From: Roseomonas sp. HF4
Lineage (GTDB): Bacteria > Pseudomonadota > Alphaproteobacteria > Acetobacterales > Acetobacteraceae
Length of the DNA: 64,000 nt
Reading direction: 5' to 3'
Assembly: GCF_005222755.1 (NCBI RefSeq)
Contig: NZ_STGD01000007.1
Coordinates: 124,001-188,000 of the forward strand
Every line of letters starts with the position of its first letter. Positions within the stretch are counted from its first letter, which is position 1. This document shows positions 43,954 to 52,996 of this stretch, piece by piece. The position numbers and the translations under genes were made by a program. The notes below the pieces were generated by a model, which saw nothing but the letters and a program-made list of their open reading frames with translations, did no database searches and was not told where the DNA came from.

Positions 43954-45252
43954 TCAGCCGCCCTCCCGGGGCAGCCGCAGCCGTGCCAGCAGCCCGCCCT
44001 CGGGCGCCGTCCGCAATTCGAGGCGGCCCTCGCTCGCCTCGGCGAAGCGCTGCGCGATGGCGAGGCCGAGCCCCGCCCCCGCGCCGCCCCGCGCCGCGTC
44101 CAGCTGCATGAAGGGCGCCACGGCGCGGGCCCGGTCGGCCTCGGCGATGCCGTCGCCCGCATCGGCCACCTCGACCGCGACTGCCGGCCCCTCGGCGCGG
44201 ATGCGCAGCCGCACCGGGGGGCGGCCATGGCGGAGCGCGTTCTCGACCAGGTTCGACACTGCCCGCTTCGCCGCCAGGGGCCGCAGCGGCAGCACCGCGC
44301 GCCCCGGTCCCTCATAGGCGACATCGTGTCCCTGGTCGGCGGCGTCGGAGGCCAGGGTCTGCAGGATCGCCGCGAGGTCGGTCGGGCGGATCGGCTCGGC
44401 GTCGCGGCCCTCGCGGATGTAGTCGAGGGTGCGGGCGATCATCTGCTCCATCTCGGCGATGTCCGCTTCGAGCCGCGCACGCTCCTCGCCCTCCGGCAGG
44501 AAGCCGACGCGCAGCTGCAAGCGCGACAGCGGCGTGCGCAGGTCGTGGCTCATGCCCGCGAGCGCCTCAGTGCGGTCCTCCAGCAGGCGCGCGATGCGGT
44601 GCTGCATGGCGTTGAAGGCGGCGGCCGCATGGCGCACCTCCTCCGGCCCCTCGGTGGGCACCGGGCGCGGCGTGGGGTCGCGGCCGATCCTGTCGGCCGC
44701 CGCCGAGAGCCGCCGCAGCGGCCCGGTGATCCAGCGCACCACCAGGATCGACACCAGCGCGATGCCGACCGCCATGGCGACCATCGAGGCGACGGCGCCA
44801 TGGTCGAGCGCCCCGCCGCCGGCGCCGAGCCAGGGCGCCGAGAAGACGATCCAGCCGCCGCCCTCGGCCGGCAGCGCGCCGATCAGCCGGTGGCCCGGCT
44901 CGGCCTTCGGGTCCCAGCCGATCCGCGCGCCGGGGCCGAGCCGCGCGGCAGCCTGCGCCAGCGCGTCGGGCGGCGGCGCGGCGGCGAGGGGGGGCACGCG
45001 GTCCCAGTGGATCTCGAGGCCGGGGCGCGACACCGCATGCGCCGCCGCGTCGCGCGAATCCTCGGGCAGCGCGGCGACGGCCACGCGGGCGGCCGCCAGC
45101 CGGTCGGCCAGCCGCTCCAGCCGCGCGCCCTGCTCGGTGTCGCGCAGCGCCCGCTCATGCACCCACATGCTGCCGACATGCAGCAGCATCAGCCCGCCCA
45201 GCAGCAGCAGCGTGATGCGGCCGGCCAGGCTCGCGGGCCAGGCGGACCTCAC
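43954..45252 (-). CDS. Sensor histidine kinase of the metal-efflux operon
   Basis: A 432-residue membrane kinase. Helices at about residues 13-30 and 152-173 bracket a periplasmic sensor of some 120 residues, followed by HAMP (175-227). The phosphoacceptor is H236 in [13 protein letters not shown]; the N-box [10 protein letters not shown] and the G-boxes [10 protein letters not shown] and [10 protein letters not shown] complete the ATPase domain. GTG 45252 overlaps the response regulator stop. It resembles EnvZ/QseC-type kinases. Position at the end of the RND operon suggests metal sensing in the periplasm; the sensor domain itself shows no obvious Cys/His site. Confidence 0.92.
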   Translation of the reverse strand: MRSAWPASLAGRITLLLLGGLMLLHVGSMWVHERALRDTEQGARLERLADRLAAARVAVAALPEDSRDAAAHAVSRPGLEIHWDRVPPLAAAPPPDALAQAAARLGPGARIGWDPKAEPGHRLIGALPAEGGGWIVFSAPWLGAGGGALDHGAVASMVAMAVGIALVSILVVRWITGPLRRLSAAADRIGRDPTPRPVPTEGPEEVRHAAAAFNAMQHRIARLLEDRTEALAGMSHDLRTPLSRLQLRVGFLPEGEERARLEADIAEMEQMIARTLDYIREGRDAEPIRPTDLAAILQTLASDAADQGHDVAYEGPGRAVLPLRPLAAKRAVSNLVENALRHGRPPVRLRIRAEGPAVAVEVADAGDGIAEADRARAVAPFMQLDAARGGAGAGLGLAIAQRFAEASEGRLELRTAPEGGLLARLRLPREGG

Positions 45253-46001
45253 GCGCGCGCCACGTCCGCGACCAGCACGTAGCCGACGCCGCGCACGGTC
45301 TTGATGAGCGAAGGGCTGTCGTCCTCGGGCTCGATCTTGCGGCGCAGGCGGCTGACCTGCACGTCGACCGTGCGGTCGAAGGGATCGCCGCTGACCCGGC
45401 GCCGCGCGACCTCCAGCAGCTGCTCGCGCGACAGCACGCGCTGCGGATGCTCGAGGAAAGCCATCAGCAGGTCGTACTCAGCGCCCGACAGGTCGACCGC
45501 GACGCCCTCGGGCGAGGTGAGGTCGCGCCGCGCCGTGTCCAGGACCCATCCGGCGAAGGCGAGCCGGCGCGACCGCGGGTCGGGCTGCGCCTCGGCGGGC
45601 GCGGCGCGCCGCAGCAGCGCGCGGACGCGGGCCACCAGCTCGCGCGGGGCGAAGGGCTTCGAGACATAGTCGTCGGCGCCGAGCTCGAGGCCGAGTACGC
45701 GGTCCATCTCCTCGCCGCGCGCGGTCAGCATCAGCACCGGCACGCGGGAGCGCTCCCGCAGGCGGCGCAGCAGGTCGAGGCCCGAGGGCCCCGGCAGCAT
45801 CACGTCCAGCAGGATCAGCTCCGGCGGGCCGGCGGGGCTGTCCAGCAGGTCCCACATCTCGCGCCCGTCCCGCGCCGCCGAGACGCGGAAGCCCGATTCC
45901 CGCAGCAGACGCGCGACGAGGTTGCGCATCTCGCCGTCATCCTCGACGACGAGGACATGCGCCTCGGGGTCGAGCAGCCGGCGTTCCGCGCCCTCGCTCA
46001 T
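45249..46001 (-). CDS. OmpR-family response regulator
   Basis: A 250-residue regulator. The receiver domain has phosphorylated D66 (LILLDVMLP), T93 and K115 (DDYVSKPF); the C-terminal winged helix contains DRTVDVQVSRLRRKIE and KTVRGVGYVL. It overlaps the kinase gene downstream and the small periplasmic gene upstream by four bases. It most likely binds the 16-bp boxes at 43724 and 51326 to activate metal-efflux genes, including its own operon. The stimulus is inferred from the pump genes. Confidence 0.93.
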   Translation of the reverse strand: MSEGAERRLLDPEAHVLVVEDDGEMRNLVARLLRESGFRVSAARDGREMWDLLDSPAGPPELILLDVMLPGPSGLDLLRRLRERSRVPVLMLTARGEEMDRVLGLELGADDYVSKPFAPRELVARVRALLRRAAPAEAQPDPRSRRLAFAGWVLDTARRDLTSPEGVAVDLSGAEYDLLMAFLEHPQRVLSREQLLEVARRRVSGDPFDRTVDVQVSRLRRKIEPEDDSPSLIKTVRGVGYVLVADVARA

Positions 46002-46393
46002 CTGGCCGGTTCGACCGGCGCGTAGCGCGCCTGGATGCGGGGCTGGCCGGCCGCGGGGACGAGCTGCACGACCACGCGCAGGCCCGGATCGGCCCGGAAA
46101 TCCCCGCTGGCGACCAGCGCCGTGCCGTCGGGACGCGGCGCGAAGGTCACGGTCTGCTGGCGCCCCCCGGCGAGCACGATGGCCGTGGCGGTCGCGCCGG
46201 TCGCCGGGAGCGGGCGGTCGCTCGAGTCGAACAGGAAGAAGGTGAGGCGCCCGTCCTGTGCGAGCAGCTCGCCGTGGTAGCTGCCGATGTCCTGCATCTG
46301 GCCGCCATTCGGCCCGCGCGCGGGGCCATGCGCCAGCGCGAGGGACGGCAGGCCCAGCAGTGCGGCGGCGATCATGGTGCGCTTGGTCGGCAT
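45998..46393 (-). CDS. Small periplasmic protein of the RND operon, unknown function
   Basis: A 131-residue protein with a signal peptide (residues 1-21, cut after ALA), then HGPARGPNGGQMQDIGSYHGELL. The rest predicts beta strands: LTFFLFDSSDRPLPATGATATAIV, QQTVTFAPRPDGTALVASGDF and LRVVVQLVPAAGQPRIQARY. N-terminal His residues (H22, H40) and a CopC/YtkA-like immunoglobulin pattern suggest metal handling in the periplasm. I do not recognise a named family. It lies between the RND pump and the response regulator, which it overlaps. Confidence 0.8.
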   Translation of the reverse strand: MPTKRTMIAAALLGLPSLALAHGPARGPNGGQMQDIGSYHGELLAQDGRLTFFLFDSSDRPLPATGATATAIVLAGGRQQTVTFAPRPDGTALVASGDFRADPGLRVVVQLVPAAGQPRIQARYAPVEPAR

Positions 46394-46408
46394 CGGGGTC
46401 TCCTGGGA

Positions 46409-49400
46409 TCAGAATGTCTCGGGGGCGAGCGCCCCGCCAGCACGCCGTTCCGCGGCCTCGGCGCGCAGGCGTTCCAGCGCCGGGCGGCCGAAGCGGTGGA
46501 ACAGGATGGGCGTGACCAGCGTATCCAGCAGCGTGGCGCTGACGAGGCCGCCCAGGATGGTGATGGCGACCGGGTGCAGGATCTCCTTGCCGGGCGCGTC
46601 GGCGCCGATCGCGAGCGGGATCAGCGCGAGGCCGGCGGACAGCGCGGTCATCAGCACCGGCGTCAGGCGTTCCGCCGAACCGCGCAGCACGAGCGCCAGG
46701 CCCCAGCGCTCGCCCTCGTGCAGCGCCAGGTTGAGGTAGTGGCTCACCTTCAGGATGCCGTTGCGCGTCGTGATGCCGGTCAGCGTCACGAAGCCCACCA
46801 GCGTCGCGACCGAGAGCGGCTGGTCCGCGATCCAGATGGCCGCGACGGCGCCGATCAGCGCGAGCGGCACGTTGCCCATGATGATGGCCGCCAGCATGGC
46901 CGAGCGGTAGCGCGAATAGAGCACCACGAAGATCAGCGACAGCGACACCAGCGCCAGCAGGGCGATGGTCCGCATCGCTTCCTCCTGCGCCTGGAAGGTG
47001 CCCTCCAGCGCCGTCGTGTAGCCCGTGGGCATCGGGACGCGGGCGAGTTCGCCGCGGATGCCCGCGATCACCTGCGCCATGTCCGACCCCGGCGCCGTGT
47101 TCGCCAGCACCACGATGCGCCGCCGCGCGCCCTCGCGCAGGATCTGGTTCGGGCCGTCGCCCTCCTCGACCCGCGCGAGCAGCCCGAGCGGGATGCGGCC
47201 ATGCGGCGTCGGCACCAGCGCCTCGGCGAGCCGGGCCGTGGTGCGGTCCTCGTCGGCCAGGCGCAGCACCACGTCGAAGCGCCGCGCACCGTCCAGGATC
47301 TGGCTGACGACGATGCCGCCCGTCAGCGATTCCAGCGTCTCGGTCAGCGCCGCGGCCGAGACGCCGTAGAGACCGGCGCGCTCGTGGTCCACCGCGATGC
47401 GCAGCTGCGGGATGCGGACCTGGCGTTCCAGCTGCAGGTCGGCGAGGCCAGGCACGTTCGCCGCCAGCCGCCCGCGCAGCGTCTCGGCCAGCGTGCGCAG
47501 CGTGTCGAGGTCGTCGCCGTAGATCTTCAGCGCGATCTGCGCCCGCACGCCCGAGAGCATGTGGTCCAGCCGGTGGCTGATCGGCTGGCCGATGTTCACC
47601 GCCGCCGGCAGGGCGGCAAGTCGCGCGCGGATGTCGGCCAGCACCGCGGCGCGCGGCCGCCCGCCCTCGCGCAGGTCGAGGTCGAGCTCGGAGGAATGGA
47701 CGCCCTCGGCATGCTCGTCGAGCTCAGCGCGGCCGGTGCGGCGGCCGACGCCCTTCACCTCCGGCACCTCCATCAGCAGCCGTTCCGCCACGCGGCCCAG
47801 CGCGTCCGATTCCGCGAGCGAGATGCCCGGCTGGTAGGTGACGTTGATGACCAGCGTGCCCTCGTTGAAGGGCGGCAGGAAGGCGCGCGGCAGGAACGCC
47901 ACGCTGGCCGCGGCGATCGCCACGCCGCCGGCGGCGACGCCCAGCACCAGCGCCCGGTGCGCGAAGGCCCAGCGCAGCAGCCGGTCCTGCCCGGCCTTCA
48001 GAAACCGCACCAGCGCGCCGTCGCCCGCATGCATCCGCCGCATCCCCGGCAGCAGCCAATAGGACAGCACCGGCGTGACGGTCACGGCCACCAGCAGCGA
48101 GCACAGGATCGAGACGATGTAGGCGATGCCGAGCGGTGCGAACAATCGGCCCTCGATCCCGGTCAGCGCGAACAGCGGCAGGAAGACCAGCACGATGATC
48201 AGCGTGGCGTAGACGATGCCCGAGCGGACCTCGGCGCTGGCGGCGACCACCACCTGCATCACCGGCTCCGGCACGGCGCGCGCGGCGTTCTCCTTGAGGC
48301 GGCGGAGGATGTTCTCCACGTCCACCACCGCGTCGTCCACCAGTTCACCCACCGCGATGGCGAGCCCGCCCAGCGTCATGGTGTTGATGGACAGGCCGAA
48401 GGCCGCGAACACGATCGCCGTCAGCAGGATCGACAGCGGGATCGCCGTCAGCGAGATGAAGGTGGTGCGCGTGTTGAGCAGGAAGGCGAACAGCACGATC
48501 GCCACGACGACGAAGGCCTCGGCCAGCACCTGCTGCAGGTTCGCGATGGATTGCGCGATGAAGTCCGCCTGGCGGAACTTGATGCGGTCCGCCACCACGC
48601 CGCGCGGCATGCCGGCCTGCAATTCGGCGAGCGCCGCCTCCACCGCGCGGGTCAGGCGGATGGTGTCGGCGCCGGGCTGCTTTGCGATGGCGAGGATCAC
48701 CGCGGGCTGCCCGTCCACACCCGCCTCGCCGCGCTTGAAGCGCGCGCCGTACTCGACCTGTGCCACCTGGCGGAGCGCGATGGGCTGGCCTTCCCGGAAG
48801 CCGACGGTGGCGTTGCGCAGGTCCTCGAGCGAGGTGGTGCGGCCGATGTTGCGGATCAGGAACTCGCGCCCCGCCTGGTCCACGTAGCCGCCGCCGGCAT
48901 TGGCGCCGAACTGGCGGAGTGCCGCGATCAGCGCGTCGCTGGTCAGGTCGAGCGCGTGCAGCCGGTCGAGGTCCGGCATGACGCGGAACTGGCGCACCTC
49001 GCCGCCGATCGGGATGACCTGGGAAATGCCCGGGATGGTCAGCAGCCGCGGGCGCATCACCCAGTCCGCGAGGTCGCGCAGGTCCATCGGGCCGATCGCG
49101 CCACCGGGCGCCGCGGTCATGGCGACCAGCATGATCTCCCCCATGATCGAGGAGACCGGCGCCAGCGTGGGCAGCACCCTGGGCGGCAGCTGTGCCTGGA
49201 TCTGGCCGAGCCGTTCGCTGACCTGCTGGCGCGCGCGCCAGATGTCGGCCCCCCAGTCGAACTCGACAAACACGATGGACAGCCCGACCGAGGAGACCGA
49301 GCGCACGCGCGTGACACCCGGCAGCCCGTTCACCGCCGTCTCGATCGGGAAGGTGACGAGCTGCTCGACCTCCTCGGGCGCGAAGCCCTCGGCCTCGGTC

Positions 49401-49552
49401 ATCAGGGTCACGGTCGGCTTGTTGAGGTCCGGGAAGACATCGACCGGCATGCGCGACAGGGTGAAGGCGCCATAGAGGCTGACCAGCACGGCCGCCACCA
49501 GTACGAAGATCCGGTTGCGCAGCGAGAAGCCGACGATGGCGTTGAACAGCAT
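46409..49552 (-). CDS. czcA: Heavy-metal efflux RND transporter (CzcA/CusA family)
   Basis: A 1047-residue RND pump with the twelve-helix, two-periplasmic-loop plan. The N-terminus [19 protein letters not shown] and [24 protein letters not shown] are typical of heavy-metal RND proteins. Helix 4 reads [22 protein letters not shown], with acidic residues for proton relay. It would use the proton gradient to export a metal across the envelope with the adaptor encoded 17 bases upstream. Specificity (Cu/Ag, Co/Zn/Cd or Ni) cannot be decided from motif inspection alone. No outer-membrane channel gene (CzcC) is in the operon. Confidence 0.93.
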   Translation of the reverse strand: MLFNAIVGFSLRNRIFVLVAAVLVSLYGAFTLSRMPVDVFPDLNKPTVTLMTEAEGFAPEEVEQLVTFPIETAVNGLPGVTRVRSVSSVGLSIVFVEFDWGADIWRARQQVSERLGQIQAQLPPRVLPTLAPVSSIMGEIMLVAMTAAPGGAIGPMDLRDLADWVMRPRLLTIPGISQVIPIGGEVRQFRVMPDLDRLHALDLTSDALIAALRQFGANAGGGYVDQAGREFLIRNIGRTTSLEDLRNATVGFREGQPIALRQVAQVEYGARFKRGEAGVDGQPAVILAIAKQPGADTIRLTRAVEAALAELQAGMPRGVVADRIKFRQADFIAQSIANLQQVLAEAFVVVAIVLFAFLLNTRTTFISLTAIPLSILLTAIVFAAFGLSINTMTLGGLAIAVGELVDDAVVDVENILRRLKENAARAVPEPVMQVVVAASAEVRSGIVYATLIIVLVFLPLFALTGIEGRLFAPLGIAYIVSILCSLLVAVTVTPVLSYWLLPGMRRMHAGDGALVRFLKAGQDRLLRWAFAHRALVLGVAAGGVAIAAASVAFLPRAFLPPFNEGTLVINVTYQPGISLAESDALGRVAERLLMEVPEVKGVGRRTGRAELDEHAEGVHSSELDLDLREGGRPRAAVLADIRARLAALPAAVNIGQPISHRLDHMLSGVRAQIALKIYGDDLDTLRTLAETLRGRLAANVPGLADLQLERQVRIPQLRIAVDHERAGLYGVSAAALTETLESLTGGIVVSQILDGARRFDVVLRLADEDRTTARLAEALVPTPHGRIPLGLLARVEEGDGPNQILREGARRRIVVLANTAPGSDMAQVIAGIRGELARVPMPTGYTTALEGTFQAQEEAMRTIALLALVSLSLIFVVLYSRYRSAMLAAIIMGNVPLALIGAVAAIWIADQPLSVATLVGFVTLTGITTRNGILKVSHYLNLALHEGERWGLALVLRGSAERLTPVLMTALSAGLALIPLAIGADAPGKEILHPVAITILGGLVSATLLDTLVTPILFHRFGRPALERLRAEAAERRAGGALAPETF

Positions 49553-49569
49553 GGCTCAGGGCATCCCGG

Positions 49570-51267
49570 TCAGCGAACCTGGGCGATCAGCGCCGCGCCC
49601 TGCACCACCACGCGCTTTCCCGGCTCGATCCCGGCGGTCACCACCACCCGCGTGCCATCCAGCGGCTGCACGCGCACCTGGCGGGGGATGAAGCGCTCGG
49701 CCGTCGCGTGCTCGAAGACCACGGGCGGGCCCTCGGCGCTGCGCACCACCGCATCGGCGGGCAGCACGATGCCCTGAACGGCGCGCGCCGTGCGCAGCGT
49801 GACCAGCACCGAGCTGCCGATCGGCGCGTCCGGTGGCGGCGCCTCGACCCGGAAGTTCACCGGCACCGCCTGCTGGCGCACGGTCAGGCCACGGCCCATG
49901 AACACGAGGTCCAGCACGCGGCCATCCGGCAAGGTGGCGTTGGCGCCGGTGATGCGTTCCAGCGCCGCCCGGTCGAAGGCCAGCGCCTCGACCCAGAGCC
50001 GTGTCGGATCCACGATCTCGACCACCGTGGTCGCGCTGTCCACCAACTGCCCGACCGCGCCGCGCACCGTGGAGACGATGCCCGTGACGGGCGCGACCAG
50101 CGCCTCGCGCCCCGAGAGCGCGGGCTGGATCGCCGTGCGCCGCTGCCGCGCGCCGGCCAGCTCGGCCTGGGCATCGACGATCTCGCGCTCCGCCACCGTG
50201 CCGCGCAGCGTCGTCAGGCGGCGCACCCGCGCCTCGAGGATCGTGATCTGCGCATCCAGCTCGGCGGCGTTCTGGATCAGGCTGCCGCGCTCGGCCGCGC
50301 TGTAGGTCGGCGTGACATAGGCCAGCACCTGGCCGCGCTCGACCTGCTGGCCGAGCGCTGGAAAGCCGGCATCGCCGGGCTCCAGGCGGCCGTTCTGGCT
50401 GGCCTGCACCCGGCCGGAGGCGTTCGGGTCGGGCACCAGCGTGCCGACCATGCGGAGCGCGGCCGAGGCCTCGCCGGTCTCGGTGAGCTGCGTGCGAAGG
50501 CTGAGCAGGCGCTGCGACGGCTTGGGGACGAAGATGGCGCCGTCCGGCAGGCGTCGGGGCGCCTCCCCCGTGACCAGCGCCTGCTGGGCGTGCGCGGGGT
50601 CGGCGGCCAGCGCCGCGCCGAGCAGCAGCGCCGCGGCGCGGCGGGGGATGACCGTGGCGGGGTCGGCCGGGCGTGGGACCGCCGTCTCCTCCACCATGGG
50701 CGGCGGGGGCCGCCGCACGGAGGCACGGCCGAGCAGCAGGCCCAGCACCAGCAGGCCGAGGCCGATTCCGGCCTGGACCGGCGACTGGCGCAGCAGGTCC
50801 GGCAGGCCCGCCGCGGTGCCGGCCGCCTCCGCCGGCACGGGCACCTCGAGCGTCGCAGTGAGCAGGTCCATCTCCTCGCCCGCCGTGACGGTGAAGACCA
50901 GATCGAGCTGCCCGGGGCGCAGCAATGCCGGGTGCCGCGCCACGAACAGCCCGATGCCCTGGCGTTCCGCGGGAACCTCCTGGCCGTCCAGCGTCAGCGT
51001 GACGGCGCCGTCGAGAGGGCTGTTGTCGGCGTAGCGGTCGAGCGTGACCGCCAGCGCGCCGCCAGGCTGGAGGATCGCCACGATCTCGAACAGGTCGCTG
51101 TGCGCCTCCGCCCGCGGCAGGGCGGCGGCGACCGCCTCGGGCGCGGCGCCGTGGTCGTGCCCTTCGTGCGCCGCCGCGGCCCAAGGGAGAACGAGCAGCG
51201 CCGCCACCGCGGCGGCAACGACCCGCAGCCGGGCCGGCAGATGGCGCGAGACGGGAGGATGAGGCAT
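49570..51267 (-). CDS. RND efflux periplasmic adaptor with extra N-terminal domain
   Basis: A 565-residue adaptor, longer than the usual 350-420. Residues 1-30 are a signal peptide, followed by HEGHDHG and a beta-rich domain (about 45-145) resembling YtkA/CopC-type folds. A transmembrane segment is near 158-178. Then PRRAAALLLGAALAADPAHAQQ (about 202-223) looks like a second, internal signal peptide before the regular membrane-fusion protein (barrel-sandwich with RVQASQNGRLEP and VTGIVSTVRGAVGQLVD). It appears to be a fusion of two exported proteins. AGGAG precedes ATG 51267. It is first in the operon and has a CusR-like box upstream. Confidence 0.88.
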   Translation of the reverse strand: MPHPPVSRHLPARLRVVAAAVAALLVLPWAAAAHEGHDHGAAPEAVAAALPRAEAHSDLFEIVAILQPGGALAVTLDRYADNSPLDGAVTLTLDGQEVPAERQGIGLFVARHPALLRPGQLDLVFTVTAGEEMDLLTATLEVPVPAEAAGTAAGLPDLLRQSPVQAGIGLGLLVLGLLLGRASVRRPPPPMVEETAVPRPADPATVIPRRAAALLLGAALAADPAHAQQALVTGEAPRRLPDGAIFVPKPSQRLLSLRTQLTETGEASAALRMVGTLVPDPNASGRVQASQNGRLEPGDAGFPALGQQVERGQVLAYVTPTYSAAERGSLIQNAAELDAQITILEARVRRLTTLRGTVAEREIVDAQAELAGARQRRTAIQPALSGREALVAPVTGIVSTVRGAVGQLVDSATTVVEIVDPTRLWVEALAFDRAALERITGANATLPDGRVLDLVFMGRGLTVRQQAVPVNFRVEAPPPDAPIGSSVLVTLRTARAVQGIVLPADAVVRSAEGPPVVFEHATAERFIPRQVRVQPLDGTRVVVTAGIEPGKRVVVQGAALIAQVR

Positions 51268-51602
51268 CCGGGGCTCCTGCAAGGCCCCTGCATGGCGGGA
51301 TGTGTGCGACGGCGCAGCGCCGGATCATGACAAAGTATGTCCATGCCGCATGGCGCCGCGCGCGGTCTGCGCGGCGCCGGCCATGCGTGCGTCGGCATCG
51401 TCGCCGTCCTGGCGCTTTCCGCGTCCGTTGCCGCGTATGCGCGGATCGGATGTCCGGCCCGGGGCGTCGCGCGGCACTTCCGCGCCGGAACGCGGCTTGC
51501 CACGCCTGCGGGGGAGTGTTTCCCTGTTCGTGCGGCAAGATTCCTGCGCCAGGCGAGCGGTGCGGACCCCTCTCCGCGGACGACAGCATCGGAGTTTCGG
51601 AG
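51268..51602. other. Divergent intergenic region, RND operon and monooxygenase operon
   Basis: These 335 bases hold the CusR/CopR-like box for the leftward RND operon (51326-51341). The remaining 260 bases before the rightward monooxygenase show no recognisable promoter or conserved gene. A 101-codon frame (51337-51642) has a hydrophobic start but runs into the real gene and has no ribosome site, so it is not called. Confidence 0.5.
51326..51341 (-). promoter_or_regulatory. CusR/CopR-like box upstream of the RND operon
   Basis: CATGACAAAGTATGTC (on the + strand), 59-74 bases before the adaptor ATG, matches the DUF305 box at 14 of 16 positions in the same orientation and at a similar distance. 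It supports one regulon under the operon's own response regulator. Confidence 0.6.
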
Positions 51603-52976
51603 ATGGCCGCACCGCGCCGCATCCGACTTGGCGTCTCGATGATCGGGATGGGCTACCATCTCGCGGCCTGGCGCCATCCGGACGCCTCGGCCGGCGGCAA
51701 CATGGAACTTGCGCATGCCGTGCGCGTCGCCCAGGCGGCGGAGCGCGGGCTGCTCGACATGGCCTTCCTCGCGGACGGCGTCGGCATCCGGTTCAACGAC
51801 GTCCCGGCGGGCTCGCTCTCCCGCGTCTGCAAGAACGTTCAGTTCGAGCCGCTGACGCTGCTCTCGGCGCTGGCCATGGTGACGAGCCGCGTGGGGCTCG
51901 TGGCCACCGCCTCGACCACCTACAACGAGCCCTATCACGTCGCGCGGAAATTCGCCTCGCTCGACCATATCAGCGGCGGCCGCGCCGGCTGGAACGTGGT
52001 GACCAGCGCGACCGACATGGAGGCGCAGAATTTCGGCCTCGACGGCGCGCCGCCCAAGGGCGGCCGCTACGATCGCGCCATCGAGTTCGTCGAGGTGGTC
52101 AAGGGCCTCTGGGAGTCCTGGGAGGACGACGCCTTCGTCCGCGACAAGGCGAGCGGCCTCAACTACGACCCGGCCAAGGTCCATGTGCTGAACCACGAGG
52201 GCGCGCATTTCCGCGTGAAGGGGCCGCTCAATGTCCAGCGCACGCCGCAGGGCCGGCCCATCATCGTGCAGGCGGGCGCCTCCGACCAGGGCCGCGAACT
52301 CGCGGCCGCGACCGCCGACGTGATCTACGCCGCCGCCCAGACGCTCGAGGACGCGCGCGCCTACTACCAGGACGTCAAGGGCCGCATGGCGAAGTACGGG
52401 CGCGACCCCGGGCAGTTGAAGATCATGCCCGGCATCATGGCCGTGCCCGGCCGCACCCGGCAGGAGGCCGAGGACAGCTACGCGGTGCTGCAGGAGCTGG
52501 TGCAGCCCGTCGTCGGGCTCGGCGCGCTGGCGAACTACCTCGGCGACCTGTCGGGCCACGACCTCGACGGTCCCGTGCCGGAGCCCGCGAACCGCCGCGA
52601 CCACAGCCGCGGTCAGATCTTCCTCGACATGGCGCGGCGCGGGAACCTTTCGATCCGCCAGCTCTATCTCTCCATTGCCGGGGGCAACGGGCACCGGATG
52701 GTGATCGGCACGCCCGCCGACATCGCCGACGCGATGGAGGAATGGTTCCACGGCGGCGGCGCTGACGGCTTCAACCTGCTGCCGACCTGGCTGCCCGGCG
52801 GCCTCGACGATGTCGTGGACCTCGTCATCCCCGAACTGCAGCGCCGCGGCCTCTACCGCACCGCCTACGAGGGGCGGACGCTGCGCGAGAACCTCGGCCT
52901 TGCCTGGCCCGAGCATCCGGCGGCCGCGGCGCGTCGCGCCCATGTCGCGACGGCGCTCGGCGACGCCGCCCAATGA
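51603..52976 (+). CDS. LLM-class flavin monooxygenase (NtaA/SnaA/DszA family), paralogue a
   Basis: A 457-residue FMNH2-dependent, luciferase-like monooxygenase. Family landmarks are GYHLAAWRHPDA near residue 20, the TASTTYNEPYHVARKFASLDHISGGRAGWNVVTS core, and LQRRGLYRTAYEGRTLRENLGL at the C-terminus. The class oxidises aminopolycarboxylates (NTA, EDTA), sulfones or pristinamycin with FMNH2 supplied by a partner reductase. It is the most divergent of the three copies in the window (TSATDMEAQNFGLDG where the others read TSQIEDEAGNF). ATG 51603 follows CGGAG. The next gene, a family-5 binding protein, starts 20 bases after the stop. No flavin reductase is in the window. Confidence 0.9.
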   Translation: MAAPRRIRLGVSMIGMGYHLAAWRHPDASAGGNMELAHAVRVAQAAERGLLDMAFLADGVGIRFNDVPAGSLSRVCKNVQFEPLTLLSALAMVTSRVGLVATASTTYNEPYHVARKFASLDHISGGRAGWNVVTSATDMEAQNFGLDGAPPKGGRYDRAIEFVEVVKGLWESWEDDAFVRDKASGLNYDPAKVHVLNHEGAHFRVKGPLNVQRTPQGRPIIVQAGASDQGRELAAATADVIYAAAQTLEDARAYYQDVKGRMAKYGRDPGQLKIMPGIMAVPGRTRQEAEDSYAVLQELVQPVVGLGALANYLGDLSGHDLDGPVPEPANRRDHSRGQIFLDMARRGNLSIRQLYLSIAGGNGHRMVIGTPADIADAMEEWFHGGGADGFNLLPTWLPGGLDDVVDLVIPELQRRGLYRTAYEGRTLRENLGLAWPEHPAAAARRAHVATALGDAAQ

Positions 52977-52996
52977 CACCGACCGGGAGATCCACC

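Noticed and set aside
46274-49777. Very long rightward open frame (over 1100 codons) opposite the RND pump
   Set aside because: It is the antisense shadow of czcA in very GC-rich DNA. The product is rich in Arg, His, Gln and Asp with no domain, while the opposite strand encodes a full RND protein.
51337-51642. 101-codon frame with a hydrophobic N-terminus between the RND operon and monooxygenase a
   Set aside because: No ribosome site, overlaps the true start of the monooxygenase, and the rest of the frame looks random.
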